The notes: generated by a model not told the origin, from the sequence alone. DNA of 9,657 nucleotides from CBDUBU01 sp965365465 (GCA_965365465.1 CBDUBU010000146.1:1-9657); one strand, 5' to 3'. Numbered from the stretch's first letter, positions 1-7,565 are shown. Translations and numbers: made by a program.

Positions 1-1240
1 CACCCTGGAAGGCTACTGGCTCCGCTGCCGACTGACGGATGCCCAGGGCCGCGAAGGGTCGTATGAAGTGTCGCCAATTGTCAAAAGCTTGCGCGTGGAA
101 TCGCGCGGCGGCACGGTGAATGCCCGTCATGCCGTTACCGTTCGCAACGAACTGCTTGGCGCCGGCAGCGGCGCGCCCGCACAGTCCTTCAAGCTGTTGA
201 ACGCCCCCCTCCTCAACCGCGACCCCGAACGCGACCACCTGATCGTTATCCCGCCCGGAGCTGCTCCCGAAACATGGCATGAAGTAGAAGATTTCGCCGA
301 CTCTTCCGCCGAGGACCGGCACTTCACGCTGGATAGCATCGACGGAACGCTGCTTCTGGGTCCCTCGCTCCTCCAGCCGGACGGACAGGTTTATTCCTTC
401 GGCGCGATTCCCCCCAAAGGCAGCATCCTGCGCTTTAGCCGCTATCAGCATGGCGGAGGCATGAATGGCAACGTGCCTGCCGGTACGCTTACTGTGTTGA
501 AATCGTCGATACCCTATGTAGCGCAGGTTACGAATCGCGGCCCCGCCGTCGGCGGGCGCAATGCACAGACCCTCGAGGACGCTAAAATGCGGGCGCCCCA
601 GACGCTCCGCACCCGCACCCGCGCCGTAACGATAGATGATTACGAACACCTTACCTGTCAGGTGCCGGGCGTAGCACGCGCCCGATGCCTGGCCCCCGGC
701 GCCCAGCCAGGCGATCCCACAGACATGAAACCGGGGCAGGTTTTTGTCATCGTTCTTCCCCAGGCCGACCTGCCCCTCGGAAGCTATCCGCCGGACCAAC
801 TCGTCCCTTCGGCAGAACTGCGCGCCGCAGTCATGCAGCATCTCGACGAGCGGCGGCTGGTCGGCGCTGCGCTGGAAGTTCGTGGCCCCCAGTACATCTG
901 GGTGGCCGTGCATGCGGTGCTGCATATCCTGGAAGGAAGCGATCCGGCTGTGAAAGCAGAGATTCAGCGGCGCGCACAGACGGAGCTTTACCGGTACCTG
1001 AATCCATTCGTAGGCGGCCCTGCAGGAAAGGGCTGGCCTTTTGGACGCGACCTTCAGTTAGGGGAGATCTACGGCCTGCTCCAGCGGATCCCGCTGGTCG
1101 AGTTCGTGGAAGAGGTAAAGTTGGCTGTCACGGAGCCGGGAAGCGCAGCCGGAGCAGCGCCCCGCCCGGCCCCGCCGCGCCTCGCCGTTCCGAGACACGG
1201 CTTGATCTGCTCCAACGAGCACCAGATCGCCGTGCGGTAG
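1..1240 (+). CDS. Putative baseplate assembly protein, gpJ-like (5' truncated)
   Basis: The reading frame is open from base 2, so the gene starts left of the window. The GTG at 68 is internal: the in-frame codons before it (TLEGYWLRCRL...) look like normal protein of this family. About 412 C-terminal residues are visible. The core 'GGRNAQTLEDAKMRAP' followed by 'RTRTRAVTIDDYEHL' and 'PGVARARCL' is the characteristic stretch of baseplate J-like proteins of phage-tail-like contractile injection systems. The end, with 'LICSNEHQI', matches the usual C-terminus of the long 'putative baseplate assembly protein' group. Such proteins form the wedge of the baseplate that joins tube, sheath and spike. 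A proline/alanine-rich linker lies shortly before the end. The next gene, a gpI-type tail protein 66 bp downstream on the same strand, is the usual neighbour. I am confident of the family; the exact CIS subtype cannot be read from this part. Confidence 0.88.
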   Translation, partial: TLEGYWLRCRLTDAQGREGSYEVSPIVKSLRVESRGGTVNARHAVTVRNELLGAGSGAPAQSFKLLNAPLLNRDPERDHLIVIPPGAAPETWHEVEDFADSSAEDRHFTLDSIDGTLLLGPSLLQPDGQVYSFGAIPPKGSILRFSRYQHGGGMNGNVPAGTLTVLKSSIPYVAQVTNRGPAVGGRNAQTLEDAKMRAPQTLRTRTRAVTIDDYEHLTCQVPGVARARCLAPGAQPGDPTDMKPGQVFVIVLPQADLPLGSYPPDQLVPSAELRAAVMQHLDERRLVGAALEVRGPQYIWVAVHAVLHILEGSDPAVKAEIQRRAQTELYRYLNPFVGGPAGKGWPFGRDLQLGEIYGLLQRIPLVEFVEEVKLAVTEPGSAAGAAPRPAPPRLAVPRHGLICSNEHQIAVR

Positions 1241-1272
1241 CAGCGCCCTGCTAGGCCTCGTGCGATAGCAGG
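1238..1272 (+). other. Intercistronic alternative stem-loops after the baseplate gene
   Basis: TAGCAG at 1238-1243 (containing the baseplate stop codon) can pair with CTGCTA at 1248-1253 across a 4-nt loop. The same CTGCTA, extended to CCTGCTA at 1247-1253, can instead pair with TAGCAGG at 1266-1272 across a 12-nt loop. The two structures exclude each other. No T-run follows either one, so this is not an intrinsic terminator. The role is unknown; RNA processing or modulation of translation of the next gene is possible. Confidence 0.4.
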
Positions 1273-1306
1273 ACTGGATCATTCATAGCGTACACAGAGG
1301 TTACTC

Positions 1307-2275
1307 TTGGAAACAAGTGCAGGTCAGATCTTAGTACGACTGGAAGGCAAGATCGTGCAACAGGCTTCTATTCCGATGGGCATCGTAACCATCGGACGCT
1401 TGCCTGAAAACGACCTTGTCTTACCGAATCCACTCGTTTCGCGCAGACACGCTGAATTGCGCTGGGGCGCAGCCGGTCTTGCCCTGACCGATCTCGGAAG
1501 CACGCATGGAACGACCATCGCAGGAGTGCGGCTGCTTCCCAATCAACCGCATCTCGTTCCTGCGGGCGCTACCTTTCAGATCGGACCTTTTACGTTAACC
1601 TACGAGCCGCACAGCCTGCCGGTCGATGCATTATCCTCTGCGGCCGCGGAAGCCGCAGTCGCCCGGAAAGCAGAAGAAGCATCCGGCCTTTTCGGAGAGG
1701 TAGAGTTTGCGCCGCCTTCTGCGTTGCCGGTCCCGGTTTCGGGCAATGGACATTCGCGGTCCTGGGAGGAGGTTTCCAGACCTACGCTTCCTCCTCCCAG
1801 AGCCAACGGCTCAGAAAGCAGGTATCTTTTCGACCTGCCGGCGCCTTATCAGGACAACGAGTTTCTGGGACGCTTCCTCCTGGTCTTTGAGTCCCTGTGG
1901 GAACCGCTTGAGCAGCGCCAGAACGCTATCCACATGTACTTCGATCCGCGCACCTGCCCCATCTCCTTTCTGCCGTGGCTCGCCGGCTGGATGGATCTTT
2001 CCTTCAACCAGCACTGGCCGGAATTCAGACGGCGGCAACTGCTCTCCGAAGCAACCTCGCTTTACCGATGGCGAGGCACACATTACGGGCTTACACGCAT
2101 GATTGAACTTTGCACTGGTGTCACTCCCGAAATCGACGAGCCTCCCGACCAACCTTTCACTTTCCGCGTCCGCGTGAAGACTTCTTCCAACAACGGGATA
2201 GACCGTTCTTTTATCGAAGACATCATACAGGCCCACAAGCCGGCGCACGCCGGTTACATCCTGGAGGTTACGTGA
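1307..2275 (+). CDS. FHA domain fused to gpI-type phage tail protein of a CIS
   Basis: This 322-residue protein has two parts. Residues about 8-105 form an FHA phosphothreonine-binding domain, with G30-R31, S45-R-R-H48 and 'TDLGSTHGT' (61-69); the usual Asn of the SxNGT loop is His67. Residues about 171-322 match the gpI-like 'phage tail protein domain' of contractile systems: 'LPAPYQDNEFLGRFL', 'YFDPRTCPISFLPWLAGW' and 'RWRGTHYGLTRMIEL' are diagnostic. A roughly 65-residue Ala/Pro-rich linker joins them. gpI-type proteins help attach the baseplate wedge, so the fusion would place a phospho-reading domain on the particle. The start is taken as TTG at 1307, six bases after AGAGG (1296-1300); the first in-frame ATG (codon 24) would cut into the FHA domain. 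The stop codon overlaps the start of the kinase gene, so the two are probably translationally coupled. Whether the FHA binds the kinase is inference. Confidence 0.88.
   Translation: METSAGQILVRLEGKIVQQASIPMGIVTIGRLPENDLVLPNPLVSRRHAELRWGAAGLALTDLGSTHGTTIAGVRLLPNQPHLVPAGATFQIGPFTLTYEPHSLPVDALSSAAAEAAVARKAEEASGLFGEVEFAPPSALPVPVSGNGHSRSWEEVSRPTLPPPRANGSESRYLFDLPAPYQDNEFLGRFLLVFESLWEPLEQRQNAIHMYFDPRTCPISFLPWLAGWMDLSFNQHWPEFRRRQLLSEATSLYRWRGTHYGLTRMIELCTGVTPEIDEPPDQPFTFRVRVKTSSNNGIDRSFIEDIIQAHKPAHAGYILEVT
2263..2267 (+). promoter_or_regulatory. Ribosome binding site fixing the kinase start
   Basis: GGAGG lies 7 nt before the ATG at 2275 and inside the end of the upstream gene. It supports ATG 2275 rather than the in-frame ATG at 2110, which would add 55 residues that are an out-of-frame reading of the tail-protein gene. 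Confidence 0.75.
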
Positions 2276-5200
2276 TGAACAGCCTTGTCGGACAGACGCT
2301 TGGAAACTATCGCTTGATCTCCCTCCTGGGAACTGGCAGTACAGGCCAGGTTTATCGCGGGCAACACATCCAGACGAACCGCTCCGTTGCCGTCAAGGTG
2401 CTGCATCCTGAAACGGCGGCTAGCCTGCGTCACCGGCTGGGCCAGGAGTTGATGGCTGTTTCTGCCCTGGATCATCCTAATATTGTCAAACTGATCGAAT
2501 TTGGCGAAATGCAGGGCCATTATACCATGGTCCTGGAATATGTCCCGGATGGATCCCTCCGTAATCTCCTGCAGGGACGCACCGGCCAGCCCCGAGGTCC
2601 CCTGACGCGCGAACTGGGTCTCATCTACCAGACTACCCAGGGCCTCGCTTACGCACACCAGCGCGGCCTTCCTCATTGCGACATCAAGCCTGATAACCTG
2701 ATGTTATGCCGTGAAGGAAGCTGGTATACCTTGAAATTATCTGACTTCGGGCTGGCTCACCTGGCGCAGAAGGGCGCCATGACGGCTACGGGCATCTTGC
2801 TCGGCGCCCCTGCCTATGTTTCTCCCGAACAGTGTCAGGGCCTCGATGCAACGCCCCAGAGCGATATTTATTCGCTGGGCGTGGTCCTCTACGAGTTGTC
2901 AACTGGATACCTTCCGTTCGATGCCAATACGCCCACGGAGGCGGTATACAAACATGTTCATACAGACCCTGTCCCACCCCGGCTTGTGCGCAAGGACCTG
3001 CCGGAACGGCTGGAACGCATCATCCTGCAATGCCTCGCCAAGTCCCCCGGCAGCCGCTTTGCAAGCGCCGAGGCGCTCGGACGGGCCTTACTGGACCTTG
3101 ACCCGGGGGTAAAAGGAGAGAAGGCCCGATCATCTGGCCCACCAGCAGGTGCAGGCGATGTAACCGTCGTGCAGCTTCCTTCCGGTCCAGCCGTCACCGA
3201 ACAAAAGCAGCCCGCCCGATCTACGTCAGTTCCCGTGGTGCGGGTGCTGGACAAGAGCGGCCAGCAGGTGAAAACCATCGACCTCGACCGCGAGGTCTCC
3301 GTGGGCCGCGATCCGGAAAATGACCTCGTCCTCTCAGCCGGTGTCGTCTCGCTGCGCCATGCGCTGCTTGCCTGGGACGGAAGCCGGGCTACGGTGACTG
3401 ACCTGCGTTCGAGCAACGGGACACAGCTTGACGGAACGCGCCTGCTGCCGAACGCGCCGCAGATATGGGCGCCCCATCAGGTGCTGCAGATCGGCCCCTA
3501 CCTCCTCCATATCGAGTATCAGGAACCCGTTTCCGAAGATAAAACGGTTATTCCCGGCGCGACACCGCAGCCGCAACGCAGCCGGCCGGAAGCCACGATT
3601 GTCGCCATGTCGCCTCCTGAAATAATCCAGGCAAAAGCTCCGGAAGCAGCTAAGGCGTCGGCCCCCGTGGTGCGGGTGCTGGACAAGAGCGGCCAGCAGG
3701 TGAAAACCATCGACCTCGACCGCGAGGTCTCCGTGGGCCGCGATCCGGAAAATGACCTCGTCCTCTCAGCCGGTGTCGTCTCGCTGCGCCATGCGCTGCT
3801 TGCCTGGGACGGAAGCCGGGCTACGGTGACTGACCTGCGTTCGAGCAACGGGACACAGCTTGACGGAACGCGCCTGCTGCCGAACGCGCCGCAGATATGG
3901 GCGCCCCATCAGGTGCTGCAGATCGGCCCCTACCTCCTCCATATCGAATACGAAGAGCAGCGTGTTGCCGAACCCGAACCTTCTCTGCATCCTGTAACAG
4001 AGTCGGATCGCATAGGGGTCGTCCTGGAGCACGCCACGCTGTCGCTCACGCCGGGCCAACCCATCGCCATGCGCGTGACGCTGGCAAACATGGGCAAGAC
4101 GGTCGATCACTTTTCCCTGACTGTTGAAGGCGTTCCGCCGGAATGGGTCAAGGGACCGCAACAGGCGCCCCAGTTGTACCCCGGCGCACAGGCAGTAGTC
4201 CCGCTTACAGTCATGGCCCCCAGAGACTCCTCCAGCAGAGCAGGAGTCTACGCCGTCGTCATAAGGGCGCATTCAAAAGACAGGGCGTGGGAATCAGGCA
4301 GCGCTGCGGCAAGCTGGACGGTGCTCCCATTCGAAGCCGGAAACCTGACGCTTACCCCGAACCGAGCGCGTGGGCGCGAGCGAGCGCGTTTCCAGGTCGC
4401 AGTTCAGAACGCCGGTAATACGCCGGTAGCCTTCGAGATCGGCGGAGAGGATGACGAACAGGCATTACGTTTTGATTTCGACAAGTCCCAGTTCTCTGTT
4501 GATCCGGGAGAAACATCGCTGATAAATCTGTTCGCGCGCGCGCCGCGCCGTTGGTTTGGAACAGCAAATACCCTGAATTTCAAGGTGTATGCGACCCCGA
4601 TAGGCCATGCTGCCACACGCACAGCTAACGCACAGTTCATACACCAGGCGATCATCCCACCCTGGTTGCCGCCGGTCGCTATCGCGGTGATCCTGGCGCT
4701 CGCATTCTTGCTGTTTCGGATCATCACCCAACCGCCCACCATACAGAATGTCGCCATTGAACCTACCAGCCCTGTGGCCGGCGAATCGGTAACCATCCGC
4801 TGGGACGTTACAGATGCCGAGGAAGTCGTATTCATGCCGCTGGGGCAAGTCGTGGATGCGAGCTTGGGAGCCTTCACTTTCACCGAAGGGTTTACGGATC
4901 CGATTACGCTGACCCTGGTGGCGCGCAATCGGTTCAACAAAACAGCGGAAAAGCCGCTTCCGATCGCCGTTACCCCCTTGCCCCCTGATACACCGATCAT
5001 CGAAGAATGGGCTATTTCTGCAACCAGAGTAACGCAGGGCCAACCGGTCAGGCTGCGCTGGCGGGTAAGCCGTGCGGAGAATGTCACCATACAGCCGTTC
5101 GGTACAGAAAGCATTGAAGGGGAACGCGAAGATGCGCCGCTACAGAACAAGACATATACCTTGATCGCACGAAACGGCGATCAAATTGTCCAGCGTTCCC

Positions 5201-6300
5201 TTGAGGTTGCGGTAGATGCTCCTAAAGCAAGTCCACCCAGAATTACACGGTTTGCAGTGGAGCCTGCATCCATGCTTGAAAATGAGCGAGAGACCGTCCG
5301 GTTGACCTGGGAAACCACAGGCGCTGCTTCCATCAGTATCGAACCGGGCCTGGGAAGCGTCGGCCCAAAGGGTTCCCGCGATGTTCCCTCTCCAAATGCC
5401 ACGACAACCTACGAACTGCTGGCCCAGAATGAGGGGGGTGAGAAAACAGCGCAGGCTACGCTGGAAATCAGAGATCCCATGAGAGGGGTCTTTGCTGTGA
5501 AAGGCGTTTCGGCAAGCGTCACTCCCAACACCAGCAATACCTGCCCTGCCGCCTTTAGCTTCTTCGGCTCGATCACGGCAAACGGCGCAGGAACCGTGAC
5601 CTATGTATGGGAACGAAGCGACGGAGCCGAACCAGTGGTCCAGCGTGTCGAATTCGAAGAACCCGGCTCCAAAACGGTGAGATCAACCTGGACGGTGGGT
5701 GCGCCGGAGGTCCAGATGTCAGGATGGCAGCAGTTGAAAGTGCTGACACCTACCGCTATGTCGTCTGATCCTGCCGCTTTCACGCTCAGTTGCCCGGATG
5801 CCGGCGCAGCCGATCTCGGAGAGCAATGCATCAACTTCGACCCGAATAAACTCAATGTCGTACAGGTAAGAGACGCACGCGGCAACCCGGCCTGGGCTCT
5901 CAATGACGGCGCTATTCGCGTCCGAACGTTTGGAAGCGAGGCGGCAGCCAGGCAAGCTGTTCGCGTCTTCCAGCACTACGGCATCAGCAGCGACTGTGCG
6001 CTGGGCAAACCGGATCCTGTTATCGAGTACTACCTGACAGCCGGACGGTCTCCCAGTGGCTCGCTCGATGGAGAAAGGTGTATGAGCTTCAATCCTGACC
6101 GGCTTCGTATCCGCAACGAAAAGCGGTGGATCATTCTGGACGGCAAACGCTGGTTCCTGCTCGACGGCGACCGCCGAATCAAGACTTTCGTGAACCAGAA
6201 CACGGCTCAGAAGGCTATGGCGGTCATCAGGAAGTACGGATTCACGCAGTCGTGCTCGGTAGGCAACGAGGAGTATATGATGACTTACTACCGGCGCTGA
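2275..6300 (+). CDS. Transmembrane Ser/Thr protein kinase with two FHA domains and Ig-like ectodomain
   Basis: The product is 1341 residues; the start is in a TGATG overlap with the tail gene. Domain order: a Hanks-type kinase, about 12-280, with glycine loop GTGSTG (19-24), Lys41, Glu58, catalytic loop H134-C-D136 and K138/N141, DFG (157-159) and SPE (183-185); a linker; FHA1 (about 320-414) and FHA2 (about 464-558), identical in sequence, each with GRDPENDLVL, SLRH and SSNGT; two Ig-like modules of NEW3/CARDB type (about 575-785); one membrane helix (about 797-815); three Ig-like modules (about 818-1070) and a further beta-rich domain (to about 1180); and two C-terminal repeats bracketed by Cys1185/1241 and Cys1269/1327. 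The kinase and FHA parts should be cytoplasmic and the Cys repeats extracytoplasmic. The layout (kinase, membrane helix, outer domain) recalls the T6SS kinase PpkA, and the overlap with a tail gene ties it to CIS control. Its substrates are not known; the role is inferred from family and context. Confidence 0.9.
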   Translation: MNSLVGQTLGNYRLISLLGTGSTGQVYRGQHIQTNRSVAVKVLHPETAASLRHRLGQELMAVSALDHPNIVKLIEFGEMQGHYTMVLEYVPDGSLRNLLQGRTGQPRGPLTRELGLIYQTTQGLAYAHQRGLPHCDIKPDNLMLCREGSWYTLKLSDFGLAHLAQKGAMTATGILLGAPAYVSPEQCQGLDATPQSDIYSLGVVLYELSTGYLPFDANTPTEAVYKHVHTDPVPPRLVRKDLPERLERIILQCLAKSPGSRFASAEALGRALLDLDPGVKGEKARSSGPPAGAGDVTVVQLPSGPAVTEQKQPARSTSVPVVRVLDKSGQQVKTIDLDREVSVGRDPENDLVLSAGVVSLRHALLAWDGSRATVTDLRSSNGTQLDGTRLLPNAPQIWAPHQVLQIGPYLLHIEYQEPVSEDKTVIPGATPQPQRSRPEATIVAMSPPEIIQAKAPEAAKASAPVVRVLDKSGQQVKTIDLDREVSVGRDPENDLVLSAGVVSLRHALLAWDGSRATVTDLRSSNGTQLDGTRLLPNAPQIWAPHQVLQIGPYLLHIEYEEQRVAEPEPSLHPVTESDRIGVVLEHATLSLTPGQPIAMRVTLANMGKTVDHFSLTVEGVPPEWVKGPQQAPQLYPGAQAVVPLTVMAPRDSSSRAGVYAVVIRAHSKDRAWESGSAAASWTVLPFEAGNLTLTPNRARGRERARFQVAVQNAGNTPVAFEIGGEDDEQALRFDFDKSQFSVDPGETSLINLFARAPRRWFGTANTLNFKVYATPIGHAATRTANAQFIHQAIIPPWLPPVAIAVILALAFLLFRIITQPPTIQNVAIEPTSPVAGESVTIRWDVTDAEEVVFMPLGQVVDASLGAFTFTEGFTDPITLTLVARNRFNKTAEKPLPIAVTPLPPDTPIIEEWAISATRVTQGQPVRLRWRVSRAENVTIQPFGTESIEGEREDAPLQNKTYTLIARNGDQIVQRSLEVAVDAPKASPPRITRFAVEPASMLENERETVRLTWETTGAASISIEPGLGSVGPKGSRDVPSPNATTTYELLAQNEGGEKTAQATLEIRDPMRGVFAVKGVSASVTPNTSNTCPAAFSFFGSITANGAGTVTYVWERSDGAEPVVQRVEFEEPGSKTVRSTWTVGAPEVQMSGWQQLKVLTPTAMSSDPAAFTLSCPDAGAADLGEQCINFDPNKLNVVQVRDARGNPAWALNDGAIRVRTFGSEAAARQAVRVFQHYGISSDCALGKPDPVIEYYLTAGRSPSGSLDGERCMSFNPDRLRIRNEKRWIILDGKRWFLLDGDRRIKTFVNQNTAQKAMAVIRKYGFTQSCSVGNEEYMMTYYRR
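3232..3515 (+). repeat. Perfect 284-bp direct repeat, copy 1 (FHA1)
   Basis: Base-by-base comparison shows identity with 3664-3947 (offset 432), encoding residues 320 to about 414 of the kinase, the first FHA domain. The match ends at t3231/c3663 on the left and g3516/a3948 on the right; the second difference is synonymous (GAG/GAA). Confidence 0.97.
3664..3947 (+). repeat. Perfect 284-bp direct repeat, copy 2 (FHA2)
   Basis: This is the second copy of the repeat, encoding residues 464 to about 558, the second FHA domain. It is separated from copy 1 by 148 bp of unrelated linker. The 432-bp period equals 144 codons, so loss or gain of one unit keeps the kinase frame. Absence of even synonymous change points to recent duplication or ongoing gene conversion. 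Confidence 0.97.
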
Positions 6301-6325
6301 GAACCTCCAAACGCGGCGAGATCCA

Positions 6326-7558
6326 TTAGAACACAGAACGGTTTTCGGCTCTTACACGCGCCGCAATAGTCTGGTAAAGACGGAGAAAGTTCTGCCTGAA
6401 GTATTTTTTCTCGATTTTACCCTCCTGTTGGTTGCGCAGCGCCTGAAAGCGTTTGCGGAACAGCGCAAGCGTCCGTTCAGCGCGTCCGATGGATAGCTGA
6501 ATAGGACCAATCCTGGGAGCATCGGCTCCGGCTTCCCGTTCGAGCGCGTCCGGATCTATACTTCGCAGCAGTTCTTCTACCCCTTTGTCTATGCTGCCTC
6601 GAGCGGCCTGTTGGAGGGCCGTTTGATGCGCGACCAGATCTTTCGCCGTATCTTTCACCAGCGCAAGCCGGTGTTCCCACTCCTCTTGCGAGGCGGCTGG
6701 ATCCAGCAGATAGGCGCAGACCTCCTGCACGGCGCCTGCTTCCAGAGAGAATGCGCCGGGCGTTTCTATAATGGTCTGTCCCAGACTCTCATGCTGGAAG
6801 GTTCGGTATTCCTCCAGCAGCTTCCGCATCATCGCCGCCAACGGCATAAGCGCCTGCTCTGCCCGCGTTCCGGACCCTGTGGCCGCCTGCCGGGGCGCAG
6901 ATTCCCTTCGACTCTGGTTCATCTGCGGAGCACTTTCTTTCCCCGACCCTCTCCTGCCCCCCGGAGCCGCCTGCCGCCCGATTGTAATGTCGTTTTGTTC
7001 TACATCCCCCGGCGATTCCGCCTGCAAAACGCTTGCAAGCACGCCTGCCGCATCACAGGCATCAAGGCTTGAGACTGCCCGCGCCAGGGCATCGCGCAAC
7101 TCCTCTTCTCTGCGTTCCGGCGCTGCGTGTGCGTATTTCCGGTAAAGACGACGCAATGCTTCTTCGAGATACCGTGCGTCTTCCTCGAATGCATTCTCCC
7201 GAGCGCCCATGAAGATGGTTCGCTCATAGACTGGCATCTCGTACGCTGTACGGATCAGAAAAAAACGAAGCTCAAAATCTCCGATTTTGATGCAGTCCTC
7301 GTTATCCAGGGGATGCCGACCGGATTCAAGCAGAATGCCGTTCAGGTACGTATGGTTTTTACTACCCAGGTCTCTCAGGTAGTAGGCGCCCCCTGCCTGT
7401 TCAATCTTTGCGTGTTGCTTGCTTATCAGGCGCTGTGTGTCAGGCAGGACAACTTCGGCTCCGGCTTCCCTCCCGATGACCACAGCCTCCTGATCGAAAA
7501 GGTATTCGCGACTGTACGACGGATCTGTTTCCCTCGTCACCACCAGCTTCAAGGACAT
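6326..7558 (-). CDS. FHA-domain protein with T6SS TagH/ImpI-like C-terminal domain
   Basis: This 410-residue protein has no visible signal peptide or membrane helix and is probably cytoplasmic. Residues about 3-102 form an FHA domain with G29-R30, S46-K-Q-H49 and 'DLGSKNHTYLNG' (63-74). A low-complexity Gly/Ser/Arg/Gln region (about 190-235) follows. Residues about 235-400 resemble the C-terminal domain of T6SS FHA proteins TagH/ImpI/VasC: a 'M..LLEEYRTF' helix, 'KDLVAHQTAL' (306-315), 'SIDPDALE' (333-340) and 'YFRQNFLRLYQ' near the end fit the family pattern as I know it. In T6SS such proteins are activated through the PpkA kinase. 'YERTIFMG' (Thr114) just after the FHA domain is a candidate phosphorylation site. 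The start is ATG 7558 with GGAGG seven bases upstream. The gene converges on the kinase gene (25-bp gap, no clear terminator) and may be cotranscribed with the STAS gene 124 bp upstream. The FHA call is sure; the TagH-like assignment is good but from memory of motifs. Confidence 0.85.
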   Translation of the reverse strand: MSLKLVVTRETDPSYSREYLFDQEAVVIGREAGAEVVLPDTQRLISKQHAKIEQAGGAYYLRDLGSKNHTYLNGILLESGRHPLDNEDCIKIGDFELRFFLIRTAYEMPVYERTIFMGARENAFEEDARYLEEALRRLYRKYAHAAPERREEELRDALARAVSSLDACDAAGVLASVLQAESPGDVEQNDITIGRQAAPGGRRGSGKESAPQMNQSRRESAPRQAATGSGTRAEQALMPLAAMMRKLLEEYRTFQHESLGQTIIETPGAFSLEAGAVQEVCAYLLDPAASQEEWEHRLALVKDTAKDLVAHQTALQQAARGSIDKGVEELLRSIDPDALEREAGADAPRIGPIQLSIGRAERTLALFRKRFQALRNQQEGKIEKKYFRQNFLRLYQTIAARVRAENRSVF

Positions 7559-7565
7559 GGCTTTA

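Noticed and set aside
685..1254. Plus-strand 189-codon frame inside the baseplate gene
   Set aside because: Arg/Pro/Ala-rich out-of-frame translation of a conserved baseplate protein; no family features.
2110..2274. Longer kinase start at the in-frame ATG 2110
   Set aside because: The 55 extra residues are a shifted reading of the well-matched gpI-type tail gene. ATG 2275 has GGAGG at proper spacing and begins right before the kinase fold.
3232..3947. CRISPR or mobile-element explanation for the repeated 284 bp
   Set aside because: Two long copies only, both encoding a complete FHA domain in frame inside one gene, with no terminal inverted repeats or transposase.
4404..5150. Long antisense open frame (248 codons) opposite the kinase gene
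   Set aside because: It lies wholly inside a protein with clear domains. The translation is Ser/Arg/Gly-rich with no recognisable motif, as expected for a shadow frame in GC-rich DNA.
6301..6325. Bidirectional terminator between the convergent kinase and FHA genes
   Set aside because: The 25-bp gap contains no inverted repeat or T-run; transcripts may overlap or end by another mechanism.
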